A stretch of DNA of 44,035 nucleotides from an uncultured Candidatus Berkelbacteria bacterium (GCA_903834195.1 CAILIB010000018.1:1-44035); one strand, 5' to 3'. Positions 32,299 to 41,690 are shown, counted from the first letter of the stretch. Program-made: numbers and translations. Notes: generated from the sequence alone by a model not told the origin.

Positions 32299-33333
32299 CT
32301 AGCTTAGTAAATCAGCTTCTTTGTATAAGTATTCTTCCGCTCGTTTTATTATTTTTTGCATGGTTAAAACTGCGTTCACTGGATCTATTCCTTCAGTAGT
32401 TTCATCCGAAAGAAGTAACGCATCGGCTTTTTCTAGCACTGCCTCAGCAACATCTGAAACCTCAGCCCGTGTTGGGCGCAGTGAATGAACAAGTGAGTAG
32501 AGCATCTGAGTTGCAACAACTACAGGTTTATCAGCGTGCCGTGAAAGGGCGATAATGTCTTTCTGAACAAATGGTACATCTTCCATTGGCAACTCAATAC
32601 CAAGGTCACCACGTGCAACCATAACACCATCACTTGCCTCGATAATCTCAGCCATATTTTCAGCAGCTGTTTTACGCTCAATCTTACTCATCACTTTAAC
32701 TGGTCGATCACCAATAAGACCTCGCACTTCGGCAATTTCTTCCTTGCGTGACACAAACGATAGCGCTATCCAATCCACTCCTTCCTCTAGAAGAAAATCC
32801 AAATCTCGGCGATCTTTGTCAGTGAGACAGGAGTCTAAAACAGTCTCAGGCAAGTTTATGGCCTTATTCGATTTAAGCATGCCACTGTTTGTCATGCGCA
32901 CTTGAATGCGATGACCTTGCACATCAGTAATGACGCCTTCGATAAACCCATTCAGAAACGATATCGGCTGACCAGTTTTAACGTACTCGTGAATTGTGGC
33001 GTCATTTATTGGAATATCGTACAGCTGAGCTTCCCCCGTAGTTGTGGCAAACCAATAGGAGTTTTGTTCTGTCAAAAACACACCTTCATCGGCAATTTTA
33101 CCAATACGAATATGCGGCCCTTGTAGATCTGCCTGCATAAGAACATGCGTTCCTAGTTCCTGATTAAGTCGTGCAATAACCACTCGTAGATTTCGATAGT
33201 CATCGTATGGCATATGTGAGAAGTTGCTCCGAAACATGTATACTCCCGCCTGCATCAAGCGTCGCAACACATCTTCTGGATAACTTGCCGGCCCCAAGCT
33301 CGCAATTACTTTTGTTCGAAGTTCAGTACTCAT
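32299..33333 (-). CDS. pyk: Pyruvate kinase lacking the C-terminal domain
   Basis: The protein has 344 residues against about 470 in E. coli. The barrel and B domain are complete: TKVIASLGPAS, MFRSNFSHMPYDDY, catalytic Lys in SKIERKTAAENM, metal site in GVMVARGDLGIELPMEDVP, and TQMLYSLVHSLRPTRAEVSDVAEA. It stops after ADALLLSDETTEGIDPVNAVLTM plus one helix. The missing domain is the allosteric and tetramer-contact one, so regulation should differ. It makes ATP and pyruvate from phosphoenolpyruvate and sits with gpmA and the dehydrogenase. Confidence 0.92.
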   Translation of the reverse strand: MSTELRTKVIASLGPASYPEDVLRRLMQAGVYMFRSNFSHMPYDDYRNLRVVIARLNQELGTHVLMQADLQGPHIRIGKIADEGVFLTEQNSYWFATTTGEAQLYDIPINDATIHEYVKTGQPISFLNGFIEGVITDVQGHRIQVRMTNSGMLKSNKAINLPETVLDSCLTDKDRRDLDFLLEEGVDWIALSFVSRKEEIAEVRGLIGDRPVKVMSKIERKTAAENMAEIIEASDGVMVARGDLGIELPMEDVPFVQKDIIALSRHADKPVVVATQMLYSLVHSLRPTRAEVSDVAEAVLEKADALLLSDETTEGIDPVNAVLTMQKIIKRAEEYLYKEADLLS

Positions 33334-33348
33334 CTCACTCCCTTTTTA

Positions 33349-34470
33349 TTACAAATCAACGCCCACGGCGTCTTGAATAGAACTAAATCCATCACGGTGC
33401 AATAGTGTAACTAAGCCACAATTTATACTACTGACCACTTGTGGACCTTCGTAAATCATCCCAGTAACCATTTGTATCAGCGACGCACCGAGGCGGATTT
33501 TGCGGTAGGCGTCTTCAGCAGTAAACACTCCCCCACAACCAACAATTGTGAATGACTTCCCCCACTGACGTGCAACATGGGCAATCATCTTGTCGGAAAG
33601 CTCTGAAACAACGTGACCACTTATTCCACCTTTTTCGGGCAATACTTTTTCTTTAATTGCAGAATTGTTGCGGTTTTTAGTTAAGTTCGAGCAAATAACC
33701 CCAGTTACTCCACCAGCTTTGGCGACAGCCAAAAGCTGATCAAGTTTTGCAAATGGTAAATCCGGAGACAACTTAAGAAATAGTGGTTTATTTGTCGGCA
33801 CCTTTGCCACTGCATCTAATAGCTCTTTAAGTTTAGTCGGATCAGTAAACGGTTGATCATTACAGGTATTGGGACAACTTAAATTAAGCGTTGTATAGGC
33901 ACCTATATAGGCAAACTTTTCGTAGGAGTAGAGGTAGTCAGCAATTGCCTCTTTGTAGTCCATCGTTTTTGCATCATTGGTCGGAGCCAAACTTGTCCCA
34001 ACTGGAAGCATAAACTCATCTTCAGCAATGCGGGAAGAAATGGCATCACACCCATCGTTCATCAAGCCATAATTTACTACGAGGGCCCCAGATTCAGGTA
34101 ATCGAAAGAGCCGAGGTTTTGGATTTCCAGCACATGGACGCGCCGTAACCGAACCAATTTCCATCCAGCCAAAGCCAACCTCTGGCAAAATACCAATGAG
34201 GCGGGCGTTTTTATCAAAACCTGCAGCCAGACCAACTGGGTTAGCAAAATCAATACCAGTAATCTTCTGTACAAGCATCGGGTGAGTGTACCCAAAAAAT
34301 GCTCGCGTAACATTCCGCCCGATTACATTTTTTCCGAGAGCTGCCCCCATTGAACCGATCTGATCATGTACAAGTTCAGGATCACGCTTAAAAAAGAACG
34401 GCTTTGCAACATGCGTGTATACAAACCGCTCTAACTGATTTCGTTTTTGAATAAATAGTTCTGTGGCCAT
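33349..34470 (-). CDS. pyrD: Dihydroorotate dehydrogenase, class 2-like with Cys at the base position
   Basis: The ATG at 34470 overlaps the gpmA stop region by 1 base less than an alternative at 34479, and gives 373 residues. It oxidises dihydroorotate to orotate in pyrimidine synthesis. The backbone is class 2 (membrane, quinone-using): an N-terminal extension with RDPELVHDQIG, then NPVGLAAGFDKNARLI, GFGWMEIGSVTARPCAGNPKPRLFRLPE and VVNYGLMNDG. The catalytic-base motif, however, is LNLSCPNTC with Cys, as in class 1, where class 2 has Ser-Ser-Pro-Asn-Thr. Electron acceptor and class should be treated as open. Confidence 0.9.
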   Translation of the reverse strand: MATELFIQKRNQLERFVYTHVAKPFFFKRDPELVHDQIGSMGAALGKNVIGRNVTRAFFGYTHPMLVQKITGIDFANPVGLAAGFDKNARLIGILPEVGFGWMEIGSVTARPCAGNPKPRLFRLPESGALVVNYGLMNDGCDAISSRIAEDEFMLPVGTSLAPTNDAKTMDYKEAIADYLYSYEKFAYIGAYTTLNLSCPNTCNDQPFTDPTKLKELLDAVAKVPTNKPLFLKLSPDLPFAKLDQLLAVAKAGGVTGVICSNLTKNRNNSAIKEKVLPEKGGISGHVVSELSDKMIAHVARQWGKSFTIVGCGGVFTAEDAYRKIRLGASLIQMVTGMIYEGPQVVSSINCGLVTLLHRDGFSSIQDAVGVDL

Positions 34471-34471
34471 A

Positions 34472-35233
34472 TCACCCAACTTCCTGCAAAAATGCCTTAC
34501 CCATTTCTATTTGTTGCTGTACCCCGCGTGCAATTTCTTCGGGAGTGTTGAGATAGTAATGCTGAATTGGGTGCATGTCATCATCCAACTCATAAATGAG
34601 TGGCTCTCCTATCGGAATATTCAACTCCATCACCTGATCCTCAGTCAATTTGTCCAAGTGTTTTACGAGTGCACGAAGTGTGTTACCGTGCGCCACTATA
34701 AAAACCACTCGCCCAGCATCAACTTCTGGAACAATACTATCTACCCAATAATTAAGGACGCGATCATACGTATCTTCCAACGACTCAGTGTCCGGTAATA
34801 GTTCCGGATCAACACCTTCATAGCGCCGGTCGTTAATCGGGTTGCGCTGATCTTCTTGGTCTAGTACTGGTGGGCGAACTGAATAACTTCGTCGCCACTC
34901 TTTTACTTGTGCCTCGCCGTATTCAGCCGCAGTTTCAGATTTGTTTAACCCTTTTAGAGCGCCGTAATCACGCTCATTTAAACGCCAACTTTTATGTTCC
35001 GGAATCCAGGCGTGATCCATTGCATCAAGTGCAATCCACATCGTATGAATTGCCCGCTTCAAGAAAGAGGTAAATGCAACATCTACTTCGATACCAGATT
35101 CTTTGAGAAGTTTGCCAGCATTTTTAGCCTGGGCACGCCCAACGTCATCAAGCTCAACATCCATCCACCCAGTAAACAGGTTTTCCTTGTTCCATTCGCT
35201 TTCACCATGTCTGAGTAGGATGAGTTTGTGCAT
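34472..35233 (-). CDS. gpmA: 2,3-bisphosphoglycerate-dependent phosphoglycerate mutase
   Basis: The protein has 253 residues. It interconverts 3- and 2-phosphoglycerate through a phosphohistidine. Motifs are LILLRHGESEWNKENLFTGW (His9), the catalytic Glu in WRLNERDYGALKG, RRSYSVRPP, and the second His in FIVAHGNTLRALV. It is the first of four minus-strand genes that continue through pyrD and pyruvate kinase to the 2-hydroxyacid dehydrogenase, a lower-glycolysis group. Confidence 0.96.
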   Translation of the reverse strand: MHKLILLRHGESEWNKENLFTGWMDVELDDVGRAQAKNAGKLLKESGIEVDVAFTSFLKRAIHTMWIALDAMDHAWIPEHKSWRLNERDYGALKGLNKSETAAEYGEAQVKEWRRSYSVRPPVLDQEDQRNPINDRRYEGVDPELLPDTESLEDTYDRVLNYWVDSIVPEVDAGRVVFIVAHGNTLRALVKHLDKLTEDQVMELNIPIGEPLIYELDDDMHPIQHYYLNTPEEIARGVQQQIEMGKAFLQEVG

Positions 35234-35327
35234 GTATTCCTGTTAGCGTCTAAAATAGACACATAAATTCTACTCCTCATTTCTTCAGGTTGAAAGAGGG
35301 GTAGAGCTTTAAAATATACCTTAAATG

Positions 35328-35345
35328 TGCTATAGTCCGGCAATG
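35328..35345 (+). promoter_or_regulatory. Extended -10 and leaderless start of the 92-residue-frame gene
   Basis: TGC-TATAGT (35328-35336) is an extended -10 element, and the ATG at 35343 lies 6 bases after it, so the message should begin at or next to the start codon. No ribosome site is present. Confidence 0.5.
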
Positions 35346-35603
35346 ACCATTTTGAATTGGTTCCTATACCCGTATTACCTGGGTATCTTCGTCGCACAGC
35401 TGATAAGTGCAGCTTTTTTCCGCCACACGAATCAGGTTTTCTGTGGCCCTCGTACCACGACCAATAAAGCCTACGACAAAAAACACACCATGATTCACGG
35501 ATTCCTTGAATCATTCGTAAGAATCCCGATCCTGGGTCCAATCACTGTTATCCTCATCGCACTATCATGCGCTGGGATACACAAACTCAGGTACTCATCC
35601 TGA
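35343..35603 (+). CDS. Small membrane protein, unknown
   Basis: Starting at the ATG at 35343 the protein has 86 residues. It has one hydrophobic segment near the N-terminus (about 5-24, LYPYYLGIFVAQLISAAFF), a polar middle with KKHTMIHGF, and a second hydrophobic segment (about 54-72, ILGPITVILIALSCAG). No family is recognised. A clear promoter upstream and a good terminator downstream argue that it is real. Confidence 0.65.
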   Translation: MTILNWFLYPYYLGIFVAQLISAAFFRHTNQVFCGPRTTTNKAYDKKHTMIHGFLESFVRIPILGPITVILIALSCAGIHKLRYSS

Positions 35604-35609
35604 CCTCGC

Positions 35610-35653
35610 GCCTCCTGTCCTACCCCAATGTAGAACTGGAGGCTACTTTTTTT
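35610..35653 (+). terminator. Rho-independent terminator after the small membrane protein
   Basis: GCCTCCTGTCCTAC (35610-35623) pairs with GTAGAACTGGAGGC (35630-35643) with two mismatches, followed by TACTTTTTTT. Its 3' part overlaps the end of the convergent prenyltransferase gene. Confidence 0.82.
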
Positions 35654-36590
35654 GACCAGATTTCTGCAAGAACCAGAAGAATAGCGCGTACGTCACTAGA
35701 GCAACAATAAACGGCAACCAAATCGGTTCATCCCCCAAGCTAAACACATACACATTCGTGAGAAATGCACCCAGCCCCATATTCAACGCCAAGAATAGTC
35801 TCCATCCCGCATTGGTCTTCGGCGACTTTTCATCTGTCACATTCCAAAATCGTCCTGTATTTACAGCATACAACAAAACTCCAACCGCTGCACCACCTCC
35901 AAGCACAGTAGGAAACATGAAAAATGTAATCAACGCAGCACACACATACCCAATTGTACTTAGTCGAACCGTCCACGCAGCACCAAACACCGTCGAGACT
36001 GAGCCAATCCCACCTTCTCGATCAAAAACAGTGTCTTGCACCGCTCCAAAGGCATGACTAGCGGCGGCCCAAATCGCATACGCAAGTAGTATAAGCACAT
36101 GCCTCGACCCTAAACTGCCTTGCAATGCCAGTGCATAGATAAACGGAGTTACAAAGTGACAGGCTGACGTAAACGAATCAAGAAAAGGCACTTCCTTAAA
36201 CCTAAATGGTTTGGCACTATAGGCCACGACCATAAAAAGTGAAAAGGTTAACCACCCTGCTGCAACCAAACTTCCTGATGCATATAGGTACCCTGCCAGT
36301 GGCACAGTACACACCACAATCCACACCCACAATTGCATAAAATGACGCGGCGAAAGGAGCGCCCCTTCTAACGATGCCTTACGCGGATTTAACAAATCTG
36401 ACTCGTAATCAAAAATGTCATTTATGCCGTACATCGCCAGGTTATACGGAAACAGAAAAAAGAACGTAGCAATAAAAAAGAGCGGCGAAAGCGTTCCTCC
36501 TGATACCAGCCAGCCGACTACAAAAGGAAAGGCTGTATTAACCCATGAAAACGGTCTCGAAGCGAGGAATGCAGATTTAGCGCTGTTCAT
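35643..36590 (-). CDS. UbiA-family prenyltransferase, probable lycopene elongase
   Basis: The protein has 315 residues with about eight or nine membrane helices. The first Asp-rich motif is YGINDIFDYESDLLNPRK (about 54-71), and the second is AVQDTVFDREGG (about 182-193). The family transfers prenyl groups, and both motifs bind Mg-diphosphate. Immediately upstream are two half-size lycopene cyclase genes in the order known from C50 carotenoid clusters of Corynebacterium (crtYe-crtYf-crtEb). A lycopene elongase adding C5 units is therefore the best call. It overlaps the preceding gene by 14 bases. Confidence 0.85.
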   Translation of the reverse strand: MNSAKSAFLASRPFSWVNTAFPFVVGWLVSGGTLSPLFFIATFFFLFPYNLAMYGINDIFDYESDLLNPRKASLEGALLSPRHFMQLWVWIVVCTVPLAGYLYASGSLVAAGWLTFSLFMVVAYSAKPFRFKEVPFLDSFTSACHFVTPFIYALALQGSLGSRHVLILLAYAIWAAASHAFGAVQDTVFDREGGIGSVSTVFGAAWTVRLSTIGYVCAALITFFMFPTVLGGGAAVGVLLYAVNTGRFWNVTDEKSPKTNAGWRLFLALNMGLGAFLTNVYVFSLGDEPIWLPFIVALVTYALFFWFLQKSGQKK

Positions 36591-36864
36591 AGAATGTCAT
36601 AAGGATGATTGGAATGAACACCATGGCAAATGTGTAACTAAAATCTTCAATAGGAATACTTCCAATGTACACTCCCAGCAGAGATGATACGTTATACGTT
36701 ACAATTGGAAGCCCGGTAAGTATCACGTCAAAAACGAGTGTAAAAACGAGTAATATACATAGTGTTAACCAATTTTGCCTAACACTAAATACTTGAGTTT
36801 TAAGGAAGAAATCCAGCAAAACTGGAATAATTAGTACGGCAATCGCCAAGAGTGGATAGGTCAT
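36577..36864 (-). CDS. Lycopene cyclase subunit (CrtYf/CrtYd-like)
   Basis: The protein has 95 residues with three membrane helices. The lycopene cyclase domain motif appears as SIPIEDFSYTFAMVFIPIILM, where Pro-x-Glu-Asp is conserved. It is half the size of fused cyclases and acts with its neighbour as a heterodimer. It shares 4 bases with the upstream subunit and 14 with the prenyltransferase. Confidence 0.85.
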   Translation of the reverse strand: MTYPLLAIAVLIIPVLLDFFLKTQVFSVRQNWLTLCILLVFTLVFDVILTGLPIVTYNVSSLLGVYIGSIPIEDFSYTFAMVFIPIILMTFYEQR

Positions 36865-37166
36865 TTTTTCCTCCGTACTAACTCATGCACAATGAGGGCG
36901 AAGTAACTCGTGAATGTAAGGAGAATCAATTCTTCAAGTGGAAACTGGTGACTGAATAAAAACACGCCACAAACGTACTGAGGATTAGTTGCAAATATAT
37001 TCAGTGATATACCCACAGCATCAGCTAGAATCAACACAATCACTGACCCTAAAATCCCCAATTGAACTGAACGACGCCGAATAATAGCCCGCCCCACGTA
37101 AAGATCCCCCAGTATGACCGCCCCCATACTCAGTAGCAATGCAATAATATAATAGTACGGTGTCAC
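36861..37166 (-). CDS. Lycopene cyclase subunit (CrtYe/CrtYc-like)
   Basis: The protein has 101 residues from a GTG start with GGAG about 8 bases upstream. Three membrane helices are visible. The motif FPLEELILLTFTSYFALIVHE matches the 'PxEE' box of the lycopene cyclase domain. Together with the next gene it should close the ends of an elongated C50 lycopene derivative. It is divergent from the phytoene desaturase gene. Confidence 0.85.
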   Translation of the reverse strand: MTPYYYIIALLLSMGAVILGDLYVGRAIIRRRSVQLGILGSVIVLILADAVGISLNIFATNPQYVCGVFLFSHQFPLEELILLTFTSYFALIVHELVRRKK

Positions 37167-37186
37167 AACAATTCTCCAGGTATGCT

Positions 37187-37194
37187 AGTATACT
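37187..37194. promoter_or_regulatory. Palindromic -10 box AGTATACT between crtI and the cyclase genes
   Basis: AGTATACT is its own complement, so TATACT can be read as a -10 element in both directions from nearly the same bases. It lies between the divergent crtI and cyclase genes. No good -35 is seen on either side. Confidence 0.4.
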
Positions 37195-37219
37195 CTACGT
37201 ATATTGTTAGCAGACAACG

Positions 37220-38701
37220 ATGAAAGTAGCGATTATTGGGAGCGGAATTGGTGGACTTGGTGCAGCAGCACTCCTTGCTTCACGAGGGTATGAAGTAACC
37301 GTGTACGAAAAAAATGACGTCCTTGGTGGTCGTGCAGCCGTATACGAAGCTGAAGGGTTTACATTTGATATGGGGCCATCATGGTACCTCATGCCTGATG
37401 TGTTCAAACAATTTTTTGATCTGCTCGATGAGGATGTCGACGAACTACTCGACCTCGTCCGCCTCGACCCTTCTTACCGCGTATTTTTTGAAGGAACCCC
37501 GGAACCGGTTGATATCCCTGCTGATACCAAAGAACTTGCCCATATCTTTGAACAATTTGAAGCTGGTGCCGGTGCCAAACTATCTAAATATCTTGCCCGG
37601 GTAAAAGCTCAGTACGAAGTAATTACCACTCATTACCTCTGGAAAAATCTACAGTCACCGCTCACTCTCGTGGGTCGAGGTGCTGGAAAAGCCCTTATCC
37701 ATGTTCCACTTTTTGGCAGTGTGGATTCGTACGTTAAACGAACGTTCTCATCCCCTAAAATACGCCAACTTCTCGAGTATACCCTCGTATTTCTCGGTGC
37801 ATCACCGTACAACGCACCTGCAATGTATGCAATGATGGCCCATGTTGATTATGGGTTAGGTGTCTTTTACCCTCAAGGCGGGATGTATACCCTGATCGAG
37901 GCACTTGTTTCTATCGGCAAGAAACATGGTGTCACATTTAAACTCAACACACCCATCACCGCGATTATTACTCAAAAAGGGCGAGCTACAGCAATCCGTC
38001 TTGAAGATGGCAGTGAGCCACAATACGACATTGTCATTTCAAATGCCGACATGGAACACACTGAAACCGTGCTTCTGGAAGAATCTGCCCGCAGTTACCC
38101 AAAAACGTACTGGGACAGGCGAACCCTCGGGCCATCTGCCCTCCTCATGTACCTGGGAGTAAAAGGTGATATTGAACAATTCAAACACCATACGCTCTAT
38201 TTTTCGGAAGATTGGTCAACGCATTTTAAGAGCATCTACGAGTCAAAAGATCTCCCAGAAAACCCTTGTTTTTACCTCTGTGCACCGAGTAAAACTGATC
38301 CAAGCGTAGCTCCGAAGGGGTTTGAAAATGTGTTTGTTCTCATCCCTCTTCCCGCTACACATTTCAATGATTCAGAAATGCACACCTACGCTGAATCAAT
38401 CATCGATCATATTAGCACCGTCACTGGAGTAAAAGATTTTAGAGAACGTATCACCTACCGACGCGACTTTTATCCATCCGAATTCATCACCCGCTACAAT
38501 AGTCAAAGTGCAACCGCACTAGGACTTGCACACACCCTGACTCAAACTGCCTTTTTGCGTCCAAGTGGGAAAAGCCGCAAATTAAAGAATCTCTACTACG
38601 TTGGGGCTGGCGTGCACCCTGGCGTTGGAATGCCAGTTTGTCTGATCAGTTCACATATTTCTGCTCAACAGATTTTCAAAGATTTTCCCCTCGCCACATA
38701 A
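37220..38701 (+). CDS. crtI: Phytoene desaturase
   Basis: The protein has 493 residues. The N-terminal FAD-binding motif is VAIIGSGIGGLGAAALLASRGYEVTVYEKN (about 3-32), followed by LGGRAAVYEAEGFTFDMGPSWYLMP. The C-terminal signature is NLYYVGAGVHPGVGMPVCLISS (about 455-476), typical of CrtI. It converts phytoene to lycopene, the substrate of the elongase and cyclases encoded divergently. No crtB or crtE gene is in the window, so phytoene synthesis must be encoded elsewhere or its product taken up. Confidence 0.95.
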   Translation: MKVAIIGSGIGGLGAAALLASRGYEVTVYEKNDVLGGRAAVYEAEGFTFDMGPSWYLMPDVFKQFFDLLDEDVDELLDLVRLDPSYRVFFEGTPEPVDIPADTKELAHIFEQFEAGAGAKLSKYLARVKAQYEVITTHYLWKNLQSPLTLVGRGAGKALIHVPLFGSVDSYVKRTFSSPKIRQLLEYTLVFLGASPYNAPAMYAMMAHVDYGLGVFYPQGGMYTLIEALVSIGKKHGVTFKLNTPITAIITQKGRATAIRLEDGSEPQYDIVISNADMEHTETVLLEESARSYPKTYWDRRTLGPSALLMYLGVKGDIEQFKHHTLYFSEDWSTHFKSIYESKDLPENPCFYLCAPSKTDPSVAPKGFENVFVLIPLPATHFNDSEMHTYAESIIDHISTVTGVKDFRERITYRRDFYPSEFITRYNSQSATALGLAHTLTQTAFLRPSGKSRKLKNLYYVGAGVHPGVGMPVCLISSHISAQQIFKDFPLAT

Positions 38702-38817
38702 TCAACATCAAACAGAGGTTAGACCGTTTCTTTTCTGTCGACTATACCTTAGACTTAATGAGTACCTGTGCGTCCATATTTGGCGTACGTATTCAAAAGA
38801 TGGGTAATGTATCTCAT

Positions 38818-39303
38818 ATGACAGAAGAAACCACACAAGGTCACCTTTCAGAATCTGGAGAGAGTGAACAGTTTGTTACATTTAGAATCGGTGAAGAAGA
38901 CTACGCCACTGCAATTCTGGATGTGCAAGAGATTATTTCTACCGGTGAAATCACACCCTACCCAAATAGTAGTGCATATCTACTCGGTGTAATTAATGTC
39001 CGCGGCACAGTTGCTAAAGTCGTTAGTCTGGCCAAATTATTTGGTATTCCAAGTACTGTAGGAAGTTCTCCAGAAAATAATGGCTACATTATTTTGACCA
39101 AAAAGGATGAAACCCTCATTGGCATGCTGGTTGATACAGTAAACTCAGTGCTCAAATTTGACAAAGATCTCATCCAACCCGTTTCGGCAATTAGTTCAAC
39201 AGCTACGGCAACTGAATTTATTCAAGGAGCTGCAATGGTGAATGAAACCATGCTTCTTATTCTCGATGTTCCCCACATTTTAAATAAAATTGAACTCCAG
39301 TAA
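38818..39303 (+). CDS. cheW: CheW adaptor 2
   Basis: The Met at 38818 (MTEETTQG) is preferred. It gives 161 residues and places the CheW domain at about residue 18 (EQFVTFRIGEEDYATAILDVQEI). Starts at 38758 or 38800 are possible; a start at 38638 would lie inside crtI. The core motif [22 protein letters not shown] is nearly the same as in CheW 1. It precedes MCP 3 by 15 bases, repeating the cheW-mcp order of the main operon. Confidence 0.92.
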   Translation: MTEETTQGHLSESGESEQFVTFRIGEEDYATAILDVQEIISTGEITPYPNSSAYLLGVINVRGTVAKVVSLAKLFGIPSTVGSSPENNGYIILTKKDETLIGMLVDTVNSVLKFDKDLIQPVSAISSTATATEFIQGAAMVNETMLLILDVPHILNKIELQ

Positions 39304-39318
39304 TCACACTAAACGTAT

Positions 39319-41043
39319 ATGAAGTCACTTAGTATCCGGGCAAAGATCATTGGTAGCTTTAGCCTCGTCATCCTCATTTCGCTCATTACAGCTGTAACAA
39401 GTTACGTCAAACTTCAGTCGGTTGAGAATGATGTGACCAATATCAAAAACACCTCCTTCCCCGCCTATCGTATCTCTGCTCAGTTATACGAGAACATTAC
39501 TGAAATTCAACAAAACGATACTGACTGGGCCCTTACTGGCAATACCAAAGATGACAAGCCAGCTTCGGATGATTTTCAAACTGCGTTTACTGATGAAGTT
39601 GCCCAATACAAGAAGCTTGTTCCTTCAAGCGCAACTGCACTGGACACACTCACGACCGACTATAAAGGTCTGAATACCAAAGGCATATACATGGCTCAGA
39701 ATTGGGTTGGTGAACCTGATTCTCAAACCCTGATGGATGATTTTGACAAAACAAGTAACGCTGTCCGCACAGATGTTACCAACATCCTCAGTAGTACTGA
39801 CAAGCTGGTTCAGAATGCCCTGGAACAAAACGCCAGTGACGCTTCCACATTGCGAACAATTGTTCTCCTAATGAGCCTCCTTTCCCTCGTTATCTCAATT
39901 GTTGCCGGACTCGTAATTACAGGCGCAATCAGCAAGCCGATCAACCTCCTCATTAGTGAGATTCAAAACATCGCCCAAGGTGATGGCGATCTCACGAAGC
40001 GTATGGAAATTACTTCAAACGACGAACTCGGGACTCTAGCACTTTGGTTCAATAAATTTGTCGACAATATCGAGAAGCTTATCATGCAAGTGAACAGTAG
40101 TGTTGCAAGCATTTCGGCAACCTCTCAACAACTCGCATCATCCACGCAACAAGTTAATTCAGCTACACAACAGGTAAGTAGCGCTGTTCAGGAAGTTGCT
40201 TCCGGAAGTGAGAACTTGGCCCAAAAAACCATGGATGTATCCAACGATACCAAGGCACTGACAACCGAGTCAGAGAAGGGCTCGGCATCAGCAAAAGAAG
40301 CCGGCACGAAGATGAAAACACTCGCACAAGCAGTGGAGGCATCATCATCCGCAGTATCGTCACTTGGGTCAAAGAGCCAGGAAATCGTTGGCATCGTCGA
40401 CACCATCAATAATATTGCTTCTCAGACAAACCTCTTAGCACTGAACGCTGCCATTGAAGCAGCTCGTGCCGGTGAAGCTGGTCGTGGTTTCTCTGTTGTT
40501 GCTGACGAAGTGCGCAAACTTGCTGAAGAATCACAACAAGCAACTAAGAACATTGAAGCCCTCATCAGTGAGATGAAGTCCAGCACCGACCTGGCAGTTT
40601 CCAGCATGGAGGGTGGACGACGTGAAGTTGAAAAGGGTAGCAAAGTAGTTGAAGAAGCACTAAACTCACTCGAAGAAATTGGCAAAAAGGTTGGTTCAAT
40701 TGAGGCATCTGTTGATACGCTTTCCGCAGTTGCTCAACAATCTGCTTCATCAAGTCAACAGATGAGTGCCGGTGTCCAACAGACCAGCTCTTCTATGGAA
40801 CAGGTTGCGAGTGCAGCACAACAACTTGCTGCCACTGCACAAGAGCTTCAATCACTCGTAGGACATTTCAAAGTTAGTGAAGTACTCAAACAATCTCACC
40901 CTACCCCACAAGCAGCACCAAGTCGTCCTGTAGTACCTACTCACATCACGACTAACACTGCAGCAAAAGCTGATGGCATTGTGCCAGCGTCTGTAATGGA
41001 AAAAATTATCGCAACCCGCGACAACGAAGAAAAGGGTAACTAA
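39319..41043 (+). CDS. Methyl-accepting chemotaxis protein 3
   Basis: The protein has 574 residues. Transmembrane helices lie at about 9-28 and 178-200, with a four-helix-bundle-like sensor between them ([23 protein letters not shown] is typical). HAMP and the signalling coil follow, with tip [22 protein letters not shown]. The cytoplasmic part is close to MCP 1, while the sensor differs. The end, [16 protein letters not shown], matches the MCP 1 tail. Its stop overlaps the end of the convergent sortase gene by 4 bases. Confidence 0.96.
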   Translation: MKSLSIRAKIIGSFSLVILISLITAVTSYVKLQSVENDVTNIKNTSFPAYRISAQLYENITEIQQNDTDWALTGNTKDDKPASDDFQTAFTDEVAQYKKLVPSSATALDTLTTDYKGLNTKGIYMAQNWVGEPDSQTLMDDFDKTSNAVRTDVTNILSSTDKLVQNALEQNASDASTLRTIVLLMSLLSLVISIVAGLVITGAISKPINLLISEIQNIAQGDGDLTKRMEITSNDELGTLALWFNKFVDNIEKLIMQVNSSVASISATSQQLASSTQQVNSATQQVSSAVQEVASGSENLAQKTMDVSNDTKALTTESEKGSASAKEAGTKMKTLAQAVEASSSAVSSLGSKSQEIVGIVDTINNIASQTNLLALNAAIEAARAGEAGRGFSVVADEVRKLAEESQQATKNIEALISEMKSSTDLAVSSMEGGRREVEKGSKVVEEALNSLEEIGKKVGSIEASVDTLSAVAQQSASSSQQMSAGVQQTSSSMEQVASAAQQLAATAQELQSLVGHFKVSEVLKQSHPTPQAAPSRPVVPTHITTNTAAKADGIVPASVMEKIIATRDNEEKGN

Positions 41044-41687
41044 TTTAACGCCGCACCTACAATAGTTCGCTCTGTATAATCCTTCACCGCCGGATTATAC
41101 ACACCACCACATGTAATAAGGTTGAGCTGACTCTTCACACCTGGAAGTTGAGAGAAGAGTTGATTTGCTGCATCTGTTGTTGGAACGTTAGTAACATACA
41201 CAGCATGAAACGTTCGCTCGGTACCATTTGCTAGGATCACCGTAATCACATCACCGACCTTTACTTGAGCTAATTTAGCAAACACACCATCCCGACCCTT
41301 ACCGTTTACATGTCCATCAATAACACTCAAGCCAACTTCACCGGGCGAATTTGAGTGCGTAAACCACCCAGCAAGATTAATATTGGTTGGAACAGCCACT
41401 TGCGAGAACTGATCCACACCAACACGTTGAATGAGTGCGTCCATACCAACACTTTGAATCCGAATAATTTCAGGTTCAGTTGGTTGAGGCAAAGAAGGAT
41501 ATTGCCTCTTTAAAACTGGAGTCTCGTCAGGTGTAGTTGTTGAAATGCTAACTTCTGGCACTATTTTTACAACAGGTGCAGATGACGTTTTCTTGTGAAC
41601 ATACCCGTAATACGAACCCACACTTATTACACAAACAACACCACAAAAAACAGTTACAAGCGGTTTACTCAACGTAAACGTACGCAT
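41040..41687 (-). CDS. Class F sortase
   Basis: The protein has 215 residues. An N-terminal anchor (about 8-28) and a Thr/Pro linker precede the sortase barrel (about 70-215). Active residues are His in [13 protein letters not shown], Cys in LITCGGVYN and Arg in [11 protein letters not shown]. The early motif [21 protein letters not shown] is typical of class F. Sortases cleave a C-terminal motif on secreted proteins and link them to the wall or to each other. It starts 3 bases after the large surface protein gene that ends in APKTG. Confidence 0.92.
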   Translation of the reverse strand: MRTFTLSKPLVTVFCGVVCVISVGSYYGYVHKKTSSAPVVKIVPEVSISTTTPDETPVLKRQYPSLPQPTEPEIIRIQSVGMDALIQRVGVDQFSQVAVPTNINLAGWFTHSNSPGEVGLSVIDGHVNGKGRDGVFAKLAQVKVGDVITVILANGTERTFHAVYVTNVPTTDAANQLFSQLPGVKSQLNLITCGGVYNPAVKDYTERTIVGAALN

Positions 41688-41690
41688 GTG

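Noticed and set aside
38638-38817. Longer N-terminus for CheW 2
   Set aside because: It begins inside crtI in another frame and does not resemble any CheW N-terminus.
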